Notes under the pieces: generated by a model | Seen by the model: only the letters and a program-made list of their open reading frames with translations | Databases searched by the model: none | What the model was told of the DNA's origin: nothing | NCBI RefSeq assembly: GCF_006716355.1 | Contig: NZ_VFOW01000001.1 | Coordinates: 1,178,001-1,242,000 of the forward strand | DNA: 64,000 nt | Direction: 5' to 3' | DNA from: Stackebrandtia endophytica | GTDB lineage: Bacteria; Actinomycetota; Actinomycetes; Mycobacteriales; Micromonosporaceae | Position numbers and translations under genes: made by a program | Shown here: positions 8,852 through 17,862 of the stretch, piece after piece | How the letters are laid out: each line of letters begins with the position of its first letter | Position numbering within the stretch: position 1 is the stretch's first letter

Positions 8852-9208
8852 GTGGATGACTTTCTGGTGGTGCTGCGTGAGGAGTTCGAGGCTGTCGAAG
8901 GCAGCTTCATGCTGGCCTTGCGGGGTAAAAGCCTGGTTTGGGACAGGGCCGGGTTCACCCGCTTGGAGCGTGCGATGCGCCGGGCATGTGAATGGTCTCA
9001 AGAGCGTGATCGGTTCGATCGTTGGATGGCGGAGGGTTTCTACGATGCCTCTCGCTTTGTTCGGGATTGGACGTCACACCCCAATTTTCCCCGTCCGCAG
9101 CCCCAGCAGTACCACCTCGATTGCCTTGACCGCATCGATGACCTGGCGGACTGGTTCTTCCGTGGCTTCCACTCCTACCAAGAGCCACACACGTGGCCGG
9201 ACCTGTGA
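8852..9208 (+). CDS. Small hypothetical protein
   Basis: The reading frame encodes about 118 residues rich in Asp, Glu, Arg, Trp and Phe, with a plausible soluble helical fold (VDDFLVVLREEFEAVEG at the start, DDLADWFFRGFHSYQ near the end). No family is recognised. The start is uncertain: GTG at 8852 or 8819, neither with a clear ribosome site. Codon use looks less G/C-biased than its neighbours, suggesting recent acquisition. Confidence 0.55.
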   Translation: MDDFLVVLREEFEAVEGSFMLALRGKSLVWDRAGFTRLERAMRRACEWSQERDRFDRWMAEGFYDASRFVRDWTSHPNFPRPQPQQYHLDCLDRIDDLADWFFRGFHSYQEPHTWPDL

Positions 9209-9430
9209 ATTCGGCGGGCACAGGGGCGCCCGAGCCGACTCATCTGGTCAACGCGAGGTTGTCTACTGCCGACGACGGGGGTATGGCGTCGGCACGACAA
9301 GGCGGAGGAGGAGTCAAGACGGGTTGGGCCGCGTTCTTGGCTGGTTCGCGGTGGCGAGGACGACAACGTAGCCGGACACCCACCCGAGCACCGCCTAGCG
9401 CAACCGATCGCTCCACTGTATGCATATGAC

Positions 9431-10099
9431 CTATACCGTGTGATCCGATTTGGTACGCACCTCGATGTGAGGTGCGGCGATCCGATCGAAGGTCACCGCC
9501 ATCCAGTCGATCCAGATCCCGTCAGGTCGACGCCGTTGCCACTTGGCGCTCAACGAATCCGACGTGTCGAAGCTCAGAACGGCACGAGCCTCCTCCAACA
9601 CGTTGTGGTATCGCCCTTCGGCATCGAAAGCGCCGACGGCCCACTCCACGGTTCCATCCGCGTCGAAAGACGTCTGCTCGAACGTGTCGGGAGAGTCTTC
9701 GCGGGGAGTGAAGAACTCCATCGCCTCCTTGCGGGTGCCGAAGATCTCCACGTCGACCCGGTGCACCAGCTGTTGTCCGCCGGGGAACCACTCTGAGAAG
9801 CTGTCTTCAAACCTGCTGTTCTGTTGCGCGACGTCCAGACGGGCGCCTCGCGGTGTTGTCGGTGCCCCTGCATACGCAGTGCCTTTTCAAAAGCGCCGGT
9901 ATGCGCGGACGCCTCCGCCACTGCGATTCACTCGCCCTGGTACCGCTCACGACGAACGAGGTTCAAAGACAGCTTCTTAGACGTCGACCCCCTCCCAGCG
10001 GCTGCCGTCATGCTCACCACCGTCGATGATGCGCCCCACCGTCCGCCAGGTCCCGACCAGCCGGTCCAGCGATTCCCTCAGTCCTTCATGGATAGCCAT
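9431..10099 (-). pseudogene. DUF1579-like gene interrupted by a ~180 bp element
   Basis: The ATG at 10099 begins an N-terminal part with LDRLVGTWRTVGRIIDGG, typical of DUF1579-type proteins. It stops at a TAA (9977-9979) right after WEGVDV. The frame resumes at 9796 with SEWFPGGQQLVHRVDVEIFG and runs to 9431, exactly the expected continuation. Deleting the 183 bp from 9797 to 9979 restores one open frame of about 160 residues (GVDV joined to SEWF). The gene therefore appears inactivated by an insertion; re-initiation could still make the C-terminal part from the GTG at 9766. Confidence 0.8.
9797..9976. mobile_element. MITE-like element with terminal inverted repeats
   Basis: The ends AGAAGCTGTCTTCAAACCT (9796-9814) and AGGTTCAAAGACAGCTTCT (9959-9977) are inverted repeats matching at 17 of 19 positions. 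The flanking triplets are TGA (9794-9796) and TTA (9977-9979), one base different, which would fit a TNA-type target duplication of the IS5 superfamily after mutation. About 140 bp lie between the repeats, with no convincing transposase. A non-autonomous element is the simplest reading. Confidence 0.7.
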
Positions 10100-10190
10100 G
10101 CGAACGAATGTACCAATCAGGACGGTGGCACTGACACGGTGGTTCGGCTGCGACAACGGTAGACTCGTCGTTGATCGGAGGTGAGACCTG

Positions 10191-10496
10191 ATGTTCTCCC
10201 AGCTCTGGCTGCTGGCCCACTTCCTGTTTCTGATGTGCAGTGTCTCCCTCGGCCCGCATCTGCCGGAGTCACCGGTCCACGCCCTCCTGCTGGTGCTGGT
10301 GAGCACCATGGTCCTCATCCCACTGATCCCGTGGGTGGCCGACGTTCTGGTTCGTGCGCTGTCGTTGGCGCCCAACGCCCCGCCCGCTGCGGCCACCGTC
10401 GTCGAATCCCATGACATCCCGCTACCGACCGCGCCCGGAACCCCCGGTACCACGCGCGCTCGGGCTCCCTCTCTCGTCGCTCACGCCTTCGCCTGA
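10191..10496 (+). CDS. Small membrane protein upstream of the YidC homologue
   Basis: This 101-residue protein has two predicted membrane segments (LWLLAHFLFLMCSVSLG and VHALLLVLVSTMVLIPLI), then an Ala/Pro-rich tail. A GGAGGTGAGACCTG ribosome region precedes the ATG. It lies upstream of the insertase gene in the same direction and may help or regulate it. No function is known to me for this family. Confidence 0.65.
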   Translation: MFSQLWLLAHFLFLMCSVSLGPHLPESPVHALLLVLVSTMVLIPLIPWVADVLVRALSLAPNAPPAAATVVESHDIPLPTAPGTPGTTRARAPSLVAHAFA

Positions 10497-10879
10497 GCGA
10501 CCTTCCGCGCGACCGTTCGGTCGCCATCGGCAGTCCCGTGCTCGTCGCTCTCGCGAGGCGATCCATCGATCCCGCCGCTAGCGAACGAGACGAGATCCCC
10601 GTGCAGCACCGTATGCATCAGCCCCGTATGAGTCAGCCCCGTCTGACCGACGGCACCGTGCCACCCCGAGGCCGACACCGCCACCGGGCGGGAACCACGC
10701 GATTCCACATCGGATTCCGCCGTTCGATCTGGGCGCCTCCGCGCCCTCCGCGCTTCGGTTCTCCACCGACGTTCTCGACCACCGACTCCGACCACCGCTG
10801 ATCCCCCCGCGGTCGTGTCGCCGTGCCGGTCGGCCGCGCCCAACCGTCCACTTTCACCATCCTCTATGGAAGGAACTCC
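10497..10879 (+). other. Gene-poor 383-bp stretch
   Basis: No supported gene is seen between the small membrane protein and the insertase. The sequence holds a short direct repeat (CAGCCCCGTATGAGT, then CAGCCCCGTCTGACC near 10620-10650) and open but low-complexity Arg/Pro-rich frames. It may contain the insertase promoter. Confidence 0.4.
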
Positions 10880-11662
10880 GTGAACATCTACGAATTCGCA
10901 CCCCTTGAAGCCTTGATCAAAGCCGCGTATTGGCTGGTGACGAGCCTGACCGGGCTACTGGAACCTCTCGTCGGCGATAACGGCGCGGCGTTGGCGATCA
11001 TCCTCCTGTCGATCGGGCTCCGCATTCTGCTCATACCGGTCGGCAGGTCACAGGTGAAGGCGAGTCTGGTACGGCAGCGTCTCGCCCCGAAGATCGCCGA
11101 GCTGCGGAAACACCACGGCGACGACCCGCGACAACTGCAACCGAAGATCATGGAGCTGTATGCCGAGGAGAAGGCATCGCCGATGGCGGGTTGCCTCCCG
11201 CTACTGGCGCAGACACCATTCCTGATGGCGGTCTACGGACTGTTCATCCTCCCCACCATCGGTGGGCAACCCAACGAGCTCCTCGATCACGCATTCCTCG
11301 GGATCTCACTGGACACGGGCCTGATCGGACAGATCAGCACGGGCGGCATCACCCTGCTGTCCGGCGCGGTGTTCCTCACCATCGTGGTCGTGATCGCGGT
11401 GGTCGCCCAGGCGTCGCGTCGGCAATTGGCGCCCACCGTGGCCCCCGAACCCGCCTCACGCCAACCGGGGATTCCCGACCTCTCCGGACTGACCCGAGTC
11501 CTGAGCTTCGTCCCGTTCATCACGGCCGTGGTCGCCGCGTTCGTTCCGTTGGCCGCGGCCCTCTACCTGGCCACGACCACCATCTGGACCTTCGTCGAAC
11601 GTCTGATCCTCAACCGGGTACTCGGCGCCGCCACCTCCCCGCTCGAGGGCACCCGGGACTGA
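10880..11662 (+). CDS. YidC/Oxa1-family membrane protein insertase (accessory paralogue)
   Basis: The protein has 260 residues from the GTG at 10880, preceded by AAGGA. It contains the Oxa1/YidC core: a first membrane helix (LAIILLSIGLRILLIP), the positively charged groove residue in that helix, the cytoplasmic hairpin (IAELRKHHGDDPRQLQPKIMELYAEE), then SPMAGCLPLLAQTPFLMAVY. Its genomic position, away from rpmH-rnpA and beside drug exporters, marks it as a second copy rather than the housekeeping insertase. It inserts membrane proteins co- or post-translationally. Confidence 0.88.
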   Translation: MNIYEFAPLEALIKAAYWLVTSLTGLLEPLVGDNGAALAIILLSIGLRILLIPVGRSQVKASLVRQRLAPKIAELRKHHGDDPRQLQPKIMELYAEEKASPMAGCLPLLAQTPFLMAVYGLFILPTIGGQPNELLDHAFLGISLDTGLIGQISTGGITLLSGAVFLTIVVVIAVVAQASRRQLAPTVAPEPASRQPGIPDLSGLTRVLSFVPFITAVVAAFVPLAAALYLATTTIWTFVERLILNRVLGAATSPLEGTRD

Positions 11663-11679
11663 AGAAGGCAGCGGATTCC

Positions 11680-11723
11680 GGTTTCGGAAGGCGAACCGAA
11701 TGTTTTCCGAAACCATTCCGAAA
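11680..11723. promoter_or_regulatory. Triple TTCCGAAA dyad upstream of the exporter pair
   Basis: GGTTTCGGAA (11680-11689) and TTCCGAAACC (11705-11714) form perfect 10-bp inverted repeats separated by 15 bp, and a third TTCCGAAA follows at 11716. There is no T-run, so an operator for the MFS pair is more likely than a terminator. No regulator gene is adjacent. Confidence 0.5.
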
Positions 11724-11790
11724 GGCCGACTCCGCACGATCGGTGTCCACTCGGACTTCCGTTCACCGACCTCGACAGGAGCCGTCCGTC

Positions 11791-13401
11791 ATGCCCCCCA
11801 CCGCCACCAGTCCCCCGCCTCCGACGTGGCGGGAGTGGACCGGCCTGCTGCTGCTCGCGTTGCCGCTGTTCATGATGGCCACCGACTTCACCGTGATGTT
11901 CATGGCCATGCCCGCCGTCACCGCGGATCTGGCGCCGTCCACGACCCAGACGTTGTGGATCACACACATCGGCGAGTTCGTCGCGGCCGGACTGGTGATC
12001 ACCATGGGGTGGCTCACTGGCCGGATCGGGCCCCGGCCGCTGCTGTTGACCGCGATGGGCATGTACGCCCTGGTCTCCACGATGGCGGCGTTCTCGCCGA
12101 ACCCGGAGACACTGCTGGCGGCGCGGGTGCTGATCGGTGCGGCCGGTGGCGCCGCCTCTCCGGCGGCGATCGCGATGCTGCGATCGATGTTTCCCAACGG
12201 AAAGCACTTCGGCATCGCCTTCGCCACGTTGATGGGGGCGTTCTCCGCCGGCGGCGCACTCGGCCCACCCATGGGCGGCATGCTGCTGGAGTACTTCTGG
12301 TGGGGTTCGGTCTTCCTGGTCAACGTTCCGGTCGCCGCAATCGTTCTTATCGCCGGCCTGTGGCTGTTCCCTCGCAACCATGAGACCAATGAGGACCGCA
12401 TCGACATGATCAGTGTGGTCTTGTCGATGTCGGCGATCATCGCCGTGGTGTTCGGATTGCAGGAGATCGCCGACCAGGGCGTGACCGTGCCGTACGTCTT
12501 GGCCCTCCTCGTGGGAATCGGCCTGGCGGTGGTGTTCATTCGTCGCCAGCGCACCGTCGCCAATCCGTTGCTGGATCTGACGCTGTTCTCCATTCGTGCG
12601 CTGCGCACCACGGCGACGGTATTCATCCTGTCGTCGATGGCGTTCGTGTCGGTGTACTTCATCCTGGTGCAATACCTGCAGGTCGTCGCGGCCGTTCCGG
12701 TCGCTCAACTCGGTCTGATGCTGACCGCACCGGGTGCCGCCGCAGTCCTCGGCACGGTCCTGACCCCGCCGCTGGCACGCCGTTTCGCGCCCTCCCATTT
12801 CATGGCCGGTGGGGCGGCGGTGTCCATGATCGGAATCCTGGCGATCATCACCGCGATCCTCGTCGCGCCGCACCCGGTCTGGTTGTTCATCGTCGGCACC
12901 GCGATCGTCACCTTCGGCATCACGCCGCTGATGACCCTGGGCGCTCAGCTGATCGTCACCTCGGCACCCGCGGAGCGTGCCGGTCAAGCCGTGGCCATTC
13001 AGGACATCGGCAGTGGCCTGGGAGGTGCCCTGGGCATGGCGTTCATCGGCAGTCTCGCCATGGCGGTGTTCAGCCGGATGCTGGCGACCGACGCGCCCAC
13101 CGGGGTAACCGAAGCCGACGTGGAGGCCGCCGGTCACAGTCTCGGCGGCGCGGTATCGGTCGCCGAGGGGATCGGCGGGCCGGTCGGCGAAGCACTGCTC
13201 GCCACCGCTCAAGACGCCTGGTCGATGGGGACCCTCGCGGCGTATGTCGCGGCGGCCGTCCTCGGGGCCGCCACGATCGTGATGATCCTTCGTGGACTTC
13301 GCGGAGTCACCCTGCCCGCCGACCTCGACGCCTCGCCATCCCAGACACCCCAAGACGACCATGCACCCGCGTTGTCGTCCCCGACGAATCACCAAGGATG
13401 A
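11791..13401 (+). CDS. MFS multidrug exporter, DHA2 (EmrB/QacA) family
   Basis: This 536-residue protein has about 14 membrane segments, opening with the DHA2 motif MATDFTVMFMAMPAVTADL. The GRIGPRPLLL loop and the antiporter-like region LIGAAGGAASPAAIAML are present. It should pump hydrophobic cations or drugs out against protons. The ATG at 11791 fits the family N-terminus; the open frame upstream antisenses the insertase region. A second DHA2 gene follows after eight bases, suggesting an operon. Confidence 0.9.
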   Translation: MPPTATSPPPPTWREWTGLLLLALPLFMMATDFTVMFMAMPAVTADLAPSTTQTLWITHIGEFVAAGLVITMGWLTGRIGPRPLLLTAMGMYALVSTMAAFSPNPETLLAARVLIGAAGGAASPAAIAMLRSMFPNGKHFGIAFATLMGAFSAGGALGPPMGGMLLEYFWWGSVFLVNVPVAAIVLIAGLWLFPRNHETNEDRIDMISVVLSMSAIIAVVFGLQEIADQGVTVPYVLALLVGIGLAVVFIRRQRTVANPLLDLTLFSIRALRTTATVFILSSMAFVSVYFILVQYLQVVAAVPVAQLGLMLTAPGAAAVLGTVLTPPLARRFAPSHFMAGGAAVSMIGILAIITAILVAPHPVWLFIVGTAIVTFGITPLMTLGAQLIVTSAPAERAGQAVAIQDIGSGLGGALGMAFIGSLAMAVFSRMLATDAPTGVTEADVEAAGHSLGGAVSVAEGIGGPVGEALLATAQDAWSMGTLAAYVAAAVLGAATIVMILRGLRGVTLPADLDASPSQTPQDDHAPALSSPTNHQG

Positions 13402-13409
13402 GATGACCG

Positions 13410-14849
13410 ATGTCCACCATTGACCCCGATACCGAACACCCGTCCGACCAACGGACTCCCGCCGAAAACCGCCGCCGCTGGTGGGCGCTGGGATTCATCC
13501 TGGCAGGCAACCTCGCGGTCTTCGCGGCGGTGACCATGATGAACGTGGCGCTTCCGCAGGCGCAGGAGGAACTCGGATTCTCCGATGCCGCCGGCGCGGC
13601 CGTCGTGACGCTGTATTCCCTGTGCTTCGGGGCGTTCATGTTGCTGGGCGGCCGACTCGCCGACGTGTTCGGTCTACGACGGTGCCTGGCAACCGGATTG
13701 GTCGGGTTCGCGGCGGCATCACTGATCGGCGGCCTGGCTCCCACCGGGGAGATCCTCCTGATCGCGCGCGGCCTCCAAGGCCTGAGTGGCGCGCTGGTGG
13801 CGGCCACGGCGCTGGCCATGATCTCGGTGATGTTCACCCACGGTCCCGACCGGACCCGGGCCTTCGCGGTGCTCGGAATGGTCATGGGCATGGGCACCGC
13901 AGCGTCCTTCACCTTGGCCGGGGCGCTGGTCGACGGCGTCTCCTGGCAGTGGGTGATGCTCATCAACGTGCCGCTGGCCCTGGTGGTGGCGTTCGGCCTG
14001 GTCCGAACCGCACCCGCCACCCCCACGACGGGGCATTCGAACCTCGGGCTGGGCAGCGCGCTGTTGGTGACCGCCGCGTTGGGGCTGCTGGTGTTCGGGT
14101 TCGACCGGACCAGTGCCCTGGGATGGAGCCACCCGTCCGCCTGGGGGCCGCTGATCGGCGCCGTCGTCCTGTTCACCGCGTTCACGGTGACTCTTCGCCG
14201 GTCGGCGCAACCACTGATTCCGTTGCGGCTGTTGGCCGATCGACACCGGATCACCGCGCTCACCGCGGTGTTCGTCGTCGGGATCGGCATGTTCGCGGGG
14301 ATGTTCATCCTCACGACATTCCTGCAGGGAATCCTCGACTACAGCGCGCTGGAGACCGGCTTGGCGTTCCTGCCGTTCGGGGTCAGCGCGATCGCGACCT
14401 CGCAGATGATCGCCGCGCTGTCCCGTCGCGTCTCCACCGGCGTGATGCTGTTCTCCGGGCTGTTCCTCATGGCCGTGGCGACGGCGTCGTTCATGTTGCT
14501 GGGATCGGACTCGACCTACCTCACCGGTGTCCTTCCCGCGATGCTCCTACTGGGCGCGGGCGGCACGATCGTCATGATCACCGGCGCCAACGCCGCCACC
14601 CTGGGTGCCGGCGCCGACAGTGGTATCGCCAGCGCGCTGGTCAATTCCGGTCAACAGATCGGTGCCGCACTGGGTACCGCCCTACTGACCGCGATCATGA
14701 CCGCCACCACCCGACACCATCTGGCGCAATCGGATGAGCTGACCGCCACGCTGGCCGGTTACCGAACCGCCAGCGGCGTCGGGGCGGGCATCCTGGTGGT
14801 CAGCGCGGTCGCGGTATTGCTACTGGGACGGGCGAGCCACCGCCGCTGA
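13410..14849 (+). CDS. MFS multidrug exporter, DHA2 family
   Basis: This 479-residue protein has 14 predicted helices, with MMNVALPQAQEELGF in helix 1 and GGRLADVFGLRRCL as motif A. The antiporter segment is ARGLQGLSGALVAATALAMI. It lies eight bases after the first DHA2 gene. The two may carry different substrates or arise from a duplication, but identity between them looks low, so the duplication would be old. Confidence 0.9.
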   Translation: MSTIDPDTEHPSDQRTPAENRRRWWALGFILAGNLAVFAAVTMMNVALPQAQEELGFSDAAGAAVVTLYSLCFGAFMLLGGRLADVFGLRRCLATGLVGFAAASLIGGLAPTGEILLIARGLQGLSGALVAATALAMISVMFTHGPDRTRAFAVLGMVMGMGTAASFTLAGALVDGVSWQWVMLINVPLALVVAFGLVRTAPATPTTGHSNLGLGSALLVTAALGLLVFGFDRTSALGWSHPSAWGPLIGAVVLFTAFTVTLRRSAQPLIPLRLLADRHRITALTAVFVVGIGMFAGMFILTTFLQGILDYSALETGLAFLPFGVSAIATSQMIAALSRRVSTGVMLFSGLFLMAVATASFMLLGSDSTYLTGVLPAMLLLGAGGTIVMITGANAATLGAGADSGIASALVNSGQQIGAALGTALLTAIMTATTRHHLAQSDELTATLAGYRTASGVGAGILVVSAVAVLLLGRASHRR

Positions 14850-14861
14850 ACCGATCCGGGC

Positions 14862-14885
14862 GGACGGGGCCACGCGCCTCCGTCC
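14862..14885. terminator. Hairpin after the DHA2 pair
   Basis: GGACGGGGC (14862-14870) pairs with GCCTCCGTCC (14876-14885) around a five-base loop with one bulged T. There is no T-run, as is common for actinomycete terminators. Confidence 0.5.
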
Positions 14886-15109
14886 GTCCGGTGGCGATGG
14901 TCACGGTGATACTTCTGGCCGTCGACGGCGACGATCGACTCGGCCGAGGACACCCGACGGGCAGGTGGGACGCCGGAGGAAAGGGCGAACGATGAGGTCG
15001 GGACACGGTTTCGGGCACCGGTAGACTCGACACGGACCAGTAGCCACCGGGACGGCCCGGAGGTTTTCCGCATGAGCAGGGACGACCCGCAGAAGATTCG
15101 GTACTCCTC

Positions 15110-16249
15110 ATGCGCTTCGCAGCCACGTTCCGAACCGTTCTGACGCCCGCCGCACTCCTGCGTCTCGGTTTGGGCTGGGGCGCCTTCGTGGTCGCCCTCA
15201 TCGCCCGACCGGTCCTCTCCGGACAGTTGCCCGGCTGGGCGCTGGCCGCAGTGCTGGCGGGCATCGTCGCAGTCATCGTCGTCTGTGCCTTCGGTGTCGT
15301 CGCCGAGGCCGAACATCTGGCGCATCGCCTCGGCGATCCCTACGGCACCCTGGTGTTGACGCTGTCGATCGTGTTGATCGAGGTCATCCTCATCTCCGCC
15401 GTCATGCTCGGCCCCGGTGAACACGCCACCATCGCCCGAGACTCGGTGATGGCGGTGTCGATGATCATCTTGAACCTCGTCATCGGTGTCGCGCTGCTCA
15501 CCGCCGGTATGAAGCGGGATAACCTGCGCCCCAACACCAGTGGCGTGTCGGCGTATCTGTCGTTGCTCGTCGTACTGGCCACCGTGGCGTTCGCGTTGCC
15601 GGCACTGATCGGCGACGGTGGCGCCTACCGCTCCGGGCAGGAGATCCCGATCATCGCGGCCACCGTGCTGCTGTACGGCTTCTTCCTCTACCGCCAGATG
15701 GGCGCCCAACGGGGTGACTTCCAGGAGGTCACCGAACACCGCGACGGAGTCGACGCATCGACGCGTGCGCCGATCGGTCAGGTGCTCTCGCAGTACCGAA
15801 CCGAGGTGATCGCGCGGGCCGTGGTCCTGGTGCTGACCGTCATTCCGATCGTGTTGCTGTCACACGACATGGCGGCGCTACTCGACGACGGTCTCGACCG
15901 TCTCGGTGCGCCGGTGGCGTTGTCGGGCATCCTGATCGCGATGATCGTGTTCCTTCCGGAGACCATCACCGCGATCCGGGCGGCGCACGCCGGTGAGATC
16001 CAGCGGGTCAGCAACCTCTGTCACGGCGCCCTGGTCTCGACGGTCGGTTTGACGATTCCGGCGGTACTGACCATCGGAATGCTCACCGGGCAGACGGTGG
16101 TGCTCGCCGAGAATCCGACCAACCTGGTTCTCCTCGGTGTCAGCCTCATTCTGACGGTCACCACGTTCATGGGTAAGAAGGTCACCGCGCTGCACGGTGC
16201 GGCGCACCTGCTGGTCTTCCTGATCTACGGCCTCGCCGTGTTCTCGTAG
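15110..16249 (+). CDS. chaA: Ca2+(Na+, K+)/H+ antiporter, ChaA type (CaCA superfamily)
   Basis: This 379-residue protein has about 11 membrane helices. The two alpha repeats carry the CaCA acidic signatures GVVAEAEHLAHRLGDPYGTLVLTLS and FLPETITAIRAAHAGEIQR, read here as separate short motifs GDPYGTLVLTLS and FLPETITAIRAA. These match the ChaA branch, which expels Na+, Ca2+ or K+ in exchange for protons at alkaline pH or high salt. It is a single-gene transcript ending in a strong hairpin. Confidence 0.88.
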   Translation: MRFAATFRTVLTPAALLRLGLGWGAFVVALIARPVLSGQLPGWALAAVLAGIVAVIVVCAFGVVAEAEHLAHRLGDPYGTLVLTLSIVLIEVILISAVMLGPGEHATIARDSVMAVSMIILNLVIGVALLTAGMKRDNLRPNTSGVSAYLSLLVVLATVAFALPALIGDGGAYRSGQEIPIIAATVLLYGFFLYRQMGAQRGDFQEVTEHRDGVDASTRAPIGQVLSQYRTEVIARAVVLVLTVIPIVLLSHDMAALLDDGLDRLGAPVALSGILIAMIVFLPETITAIRAAHAGEIQRVSNLCHGALVSTVGLTIPAVLTIGMLTGQTVVLAENPTNLVLLGVSLILTVTTFMGKKVTALHGAAHLLVFLIYGLAVFS

Positions 16250-16251
16250 CC

Positions 16252-16288
16252 GAAACCACCGGCGACCTCGCGCGTCGCCGGTGGTTTC
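16252..16288. terminator. Bidirectional terminator between chaA and the VOC gene
   Basis: A perfect 15-bp stem, GAAACCACCGGCGAC (16252-16266) with GTCGCCGGTGGTTTC (16274-16288) and a seven-base loop, ends in TTTC on the plus strand. It sits in the 46-bp gap between two convergent genes. Confidence 0.85.
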
Positions 16289-16295
16289 ATCCACG

Positions 16296-16706
16296 TCAGG
16301 AACTCTTCGGCCAGACCGGTTCGGTGCCGTTCCACACCACGCCCTTGTTGCGGCACAGGCAGAAGGGGTGTCCGACCGGGTCGGTGTAGACCTGCCAGCC
16401 ATAGCCGTCGGGACGAACGAAGTTCTGCTGAAGGGTGGCACCGAGCTTGGTGAGGCGCTCCTTCTCCGGCTCGAACTCGTCCACCTCGAAGTCGAGGTGG
16501 TACTGCTTGGGGTGTTCCCCTTCGGGCCAGGTCGGGGCGCGGAAGTCCTCCACCCGCTGGAAGGCCAGTTCGATGTCACCGAACTTGATGCCGGCCCAGC
16601 TGTCGTCGCTGTCCTCTTTGAGCGCACGACCGGTGACCTCGGCGTAGAACGCCGCCAGTTTCATCGGGTCCGGGCAGTCGATGATGAAGTCGGTGAGTTT
16701 CAACAT
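16296..16706 (-). CDS. VOC-superfamily (glyoxalase/bleomycin-resistance-like) protein
   Basis: This 136-residue protein has two beta-alpha-beta-beta-beta modules. It starts MLKLTDFIIDCPDP, contains YHLDFEVDEFEPEKERL, and ends with the VOC signature VYTDPVGHPFCLC. Candidate metal ligands are His and Glu in the two halves, but the substrate is unknown. The ATG at 16706 is chosen because the fold begins there; the longer frame to 16853 adds a non-homologous extension. Confidence 0.85.
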   Translation of the reverse strand: MLKLTDFIIDCPDPMKLAAFYAEVTGRALKEDSDDSWAGIKFGDIELAFQRVEDFRAPTWPEGEHPKQYHLDFEVDEFEPEKERLTKLGATLQQNFVRPDGYGWQVYTDPVGHPFCLCRNKGVVWNGTEPVWPKSS

Positions 16707-16884
16707 CAGCCGATCCTGCCACACGTCCGAGCAGATCAACCGCTGAGCGGATCGACGCCGATGGGAGGTCGGCACAAGCTCGACGCCACGATGTCTGTTG
16801 AGCAGGTCGCTCAGCAATGCGGGCCTCTCGACAAACGTGACGCTGCGAACCAAGGATTGCGGGCCGACATCGGACCGGGGAATC

Positions 16885-16914
16885 GGGCCGTCCGCCCACG
16901 ATGACGGACGGCCC
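16885..16914 (-). terminator. Terminator of the siderophore-uptake operon
   Basis: GGGCCGTCCG (16885-16894) and CGGACGGCCC (16905-16914) form a perfect 10-bp stem with a ten-base loop, starting six bases after the stop codon of the substrate-binding protein. Confidence 0.8.
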
Positions 16915-16920
16915 GTGGCG

Positions 16921-17862
16921 TTATGCGGTGAGGTAGTTCTCGAGGTCGTCGAGAATCAGGTTGGCGGCGGTGATGCCGATGCCGGTCATCCAGATCTCGT
17001 CGTCGACCTGGTGGGCGTTACCCGCCTCCACAGCGGACATTCCGGTCCACAGTGACCCTGCGACGGTCTCGGCCTGCGCGTCGGCCGCGGTTTCACCGTA
17101 GGCGCAGTAGAAGACGTAGTCACCGTCGGCTTCGTCGACCCGTTCAGCCGACAACTGCGCGAATCGCTTGTCGTCGGCATCGTTCAACTGCTGAAGTTCG
17201 GGGCGCCCCAAACCGGTGTCACCGACGACGATCCCGGAGAACGAGTCGGGTCCGTACAGTCGAATGTGGTCGGGCATGAACCGGACGATGCTGATCTCGA
17301 TGTCACCGGGTGTCCCGAGGTTCTCACCGAGGTCGCCGGCGCGCTGCTCATAGACGTCCATCAGTGCGGCGGCCTCGTCGGCCTTGCCTATCGCGTCGCC
17401 GTCGGCGAGGAAGTTCTCCTTCCAGGTGAGGCCCACCAGCTCGGTGAACACCGTTGGGGCGATTTCCGACAACTCGTCGTAGAACTCCTCCTGTCGGAAC
17501 TTGGTTCCCAGGATCAGGTCGGGGTTCAACCGGTCGATGGCCTCGGTGTCGGGCGCCGTCAACGTACCGACGATCTCCACTGAGGACAGATCGCCGAGGT
17601 AGTCGGGGAGGTCGGTCTCATCGGGTCGAGCCGCCCCCACCGGCGTGACCCCCAGGGTGAGCAGGGTGTCGATCTTGTCGGTGTCCAGCACCACGATGCG
17701 CTTCGGGTTCACCGGAATCTCGGTGGTGCCCATGGCATGGGTGAAGGTGCGGAGTTCGCCGCTCGCCGCGTCGTTGCCGGCCGGCGGGTCGCTGGTGCCG
17801 CACGCGGTCAACGCCATGACCGCGACCGCGCCCAGAATGGCGATCACTCGTTGTATACGCAT
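16921..17862 (-). CDS. Siderophore ABC transporter, substrate-binding lipoprotein
   Basis: This 313-residue FecB/FepB-like periplasmic-binding protein has a signal peptide and lipobox LTAC near residue 21. The conserved opening PKRIVVLDTDKIDTLLTLGVTPVG and the mid motif IDRLNPDLILGTKF define the class III binding fold for iron-siderophore or haem complexes. It is the last gene of the operon and overlaps the ATPase stop by one base. Confidence 0.92.
   Translation of the reverse strand: MRIQRVIAILGAVAVMALTACGTSDPPAGNDAASGELRTFTHAMGTTEIPVNPKRIVVLDTDKIDTLLTLGVTPVGAARPDETDLPDYLGDLSSVEIVGTLTAPDTEAIDRLNPDLILGTKFRQEEFYDELSEIAPTVFTELVGLTWKENFLADGDAIGKADEAAALMDVYEQRAGDLGENLGTPGDIEISIVRFMPDHIRLYGPDSFSGIVVGDTGLGRPELQQLNDADDKRFAQLSAERVDEADGDYVFYCAYGETAADAQAETVAGSLWTGMSAVEAGNAHQVDDEIWMTGIGITAANLILDDLENYLTA

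Noticed and set aside
9193-9429. Small plus-strand frame after the hypothetical gene at 8852
   Set aside because: It has no ribosome site, Arg/Ser/Thr-rich composition and no domain; the 222-bp gap is better left empty.
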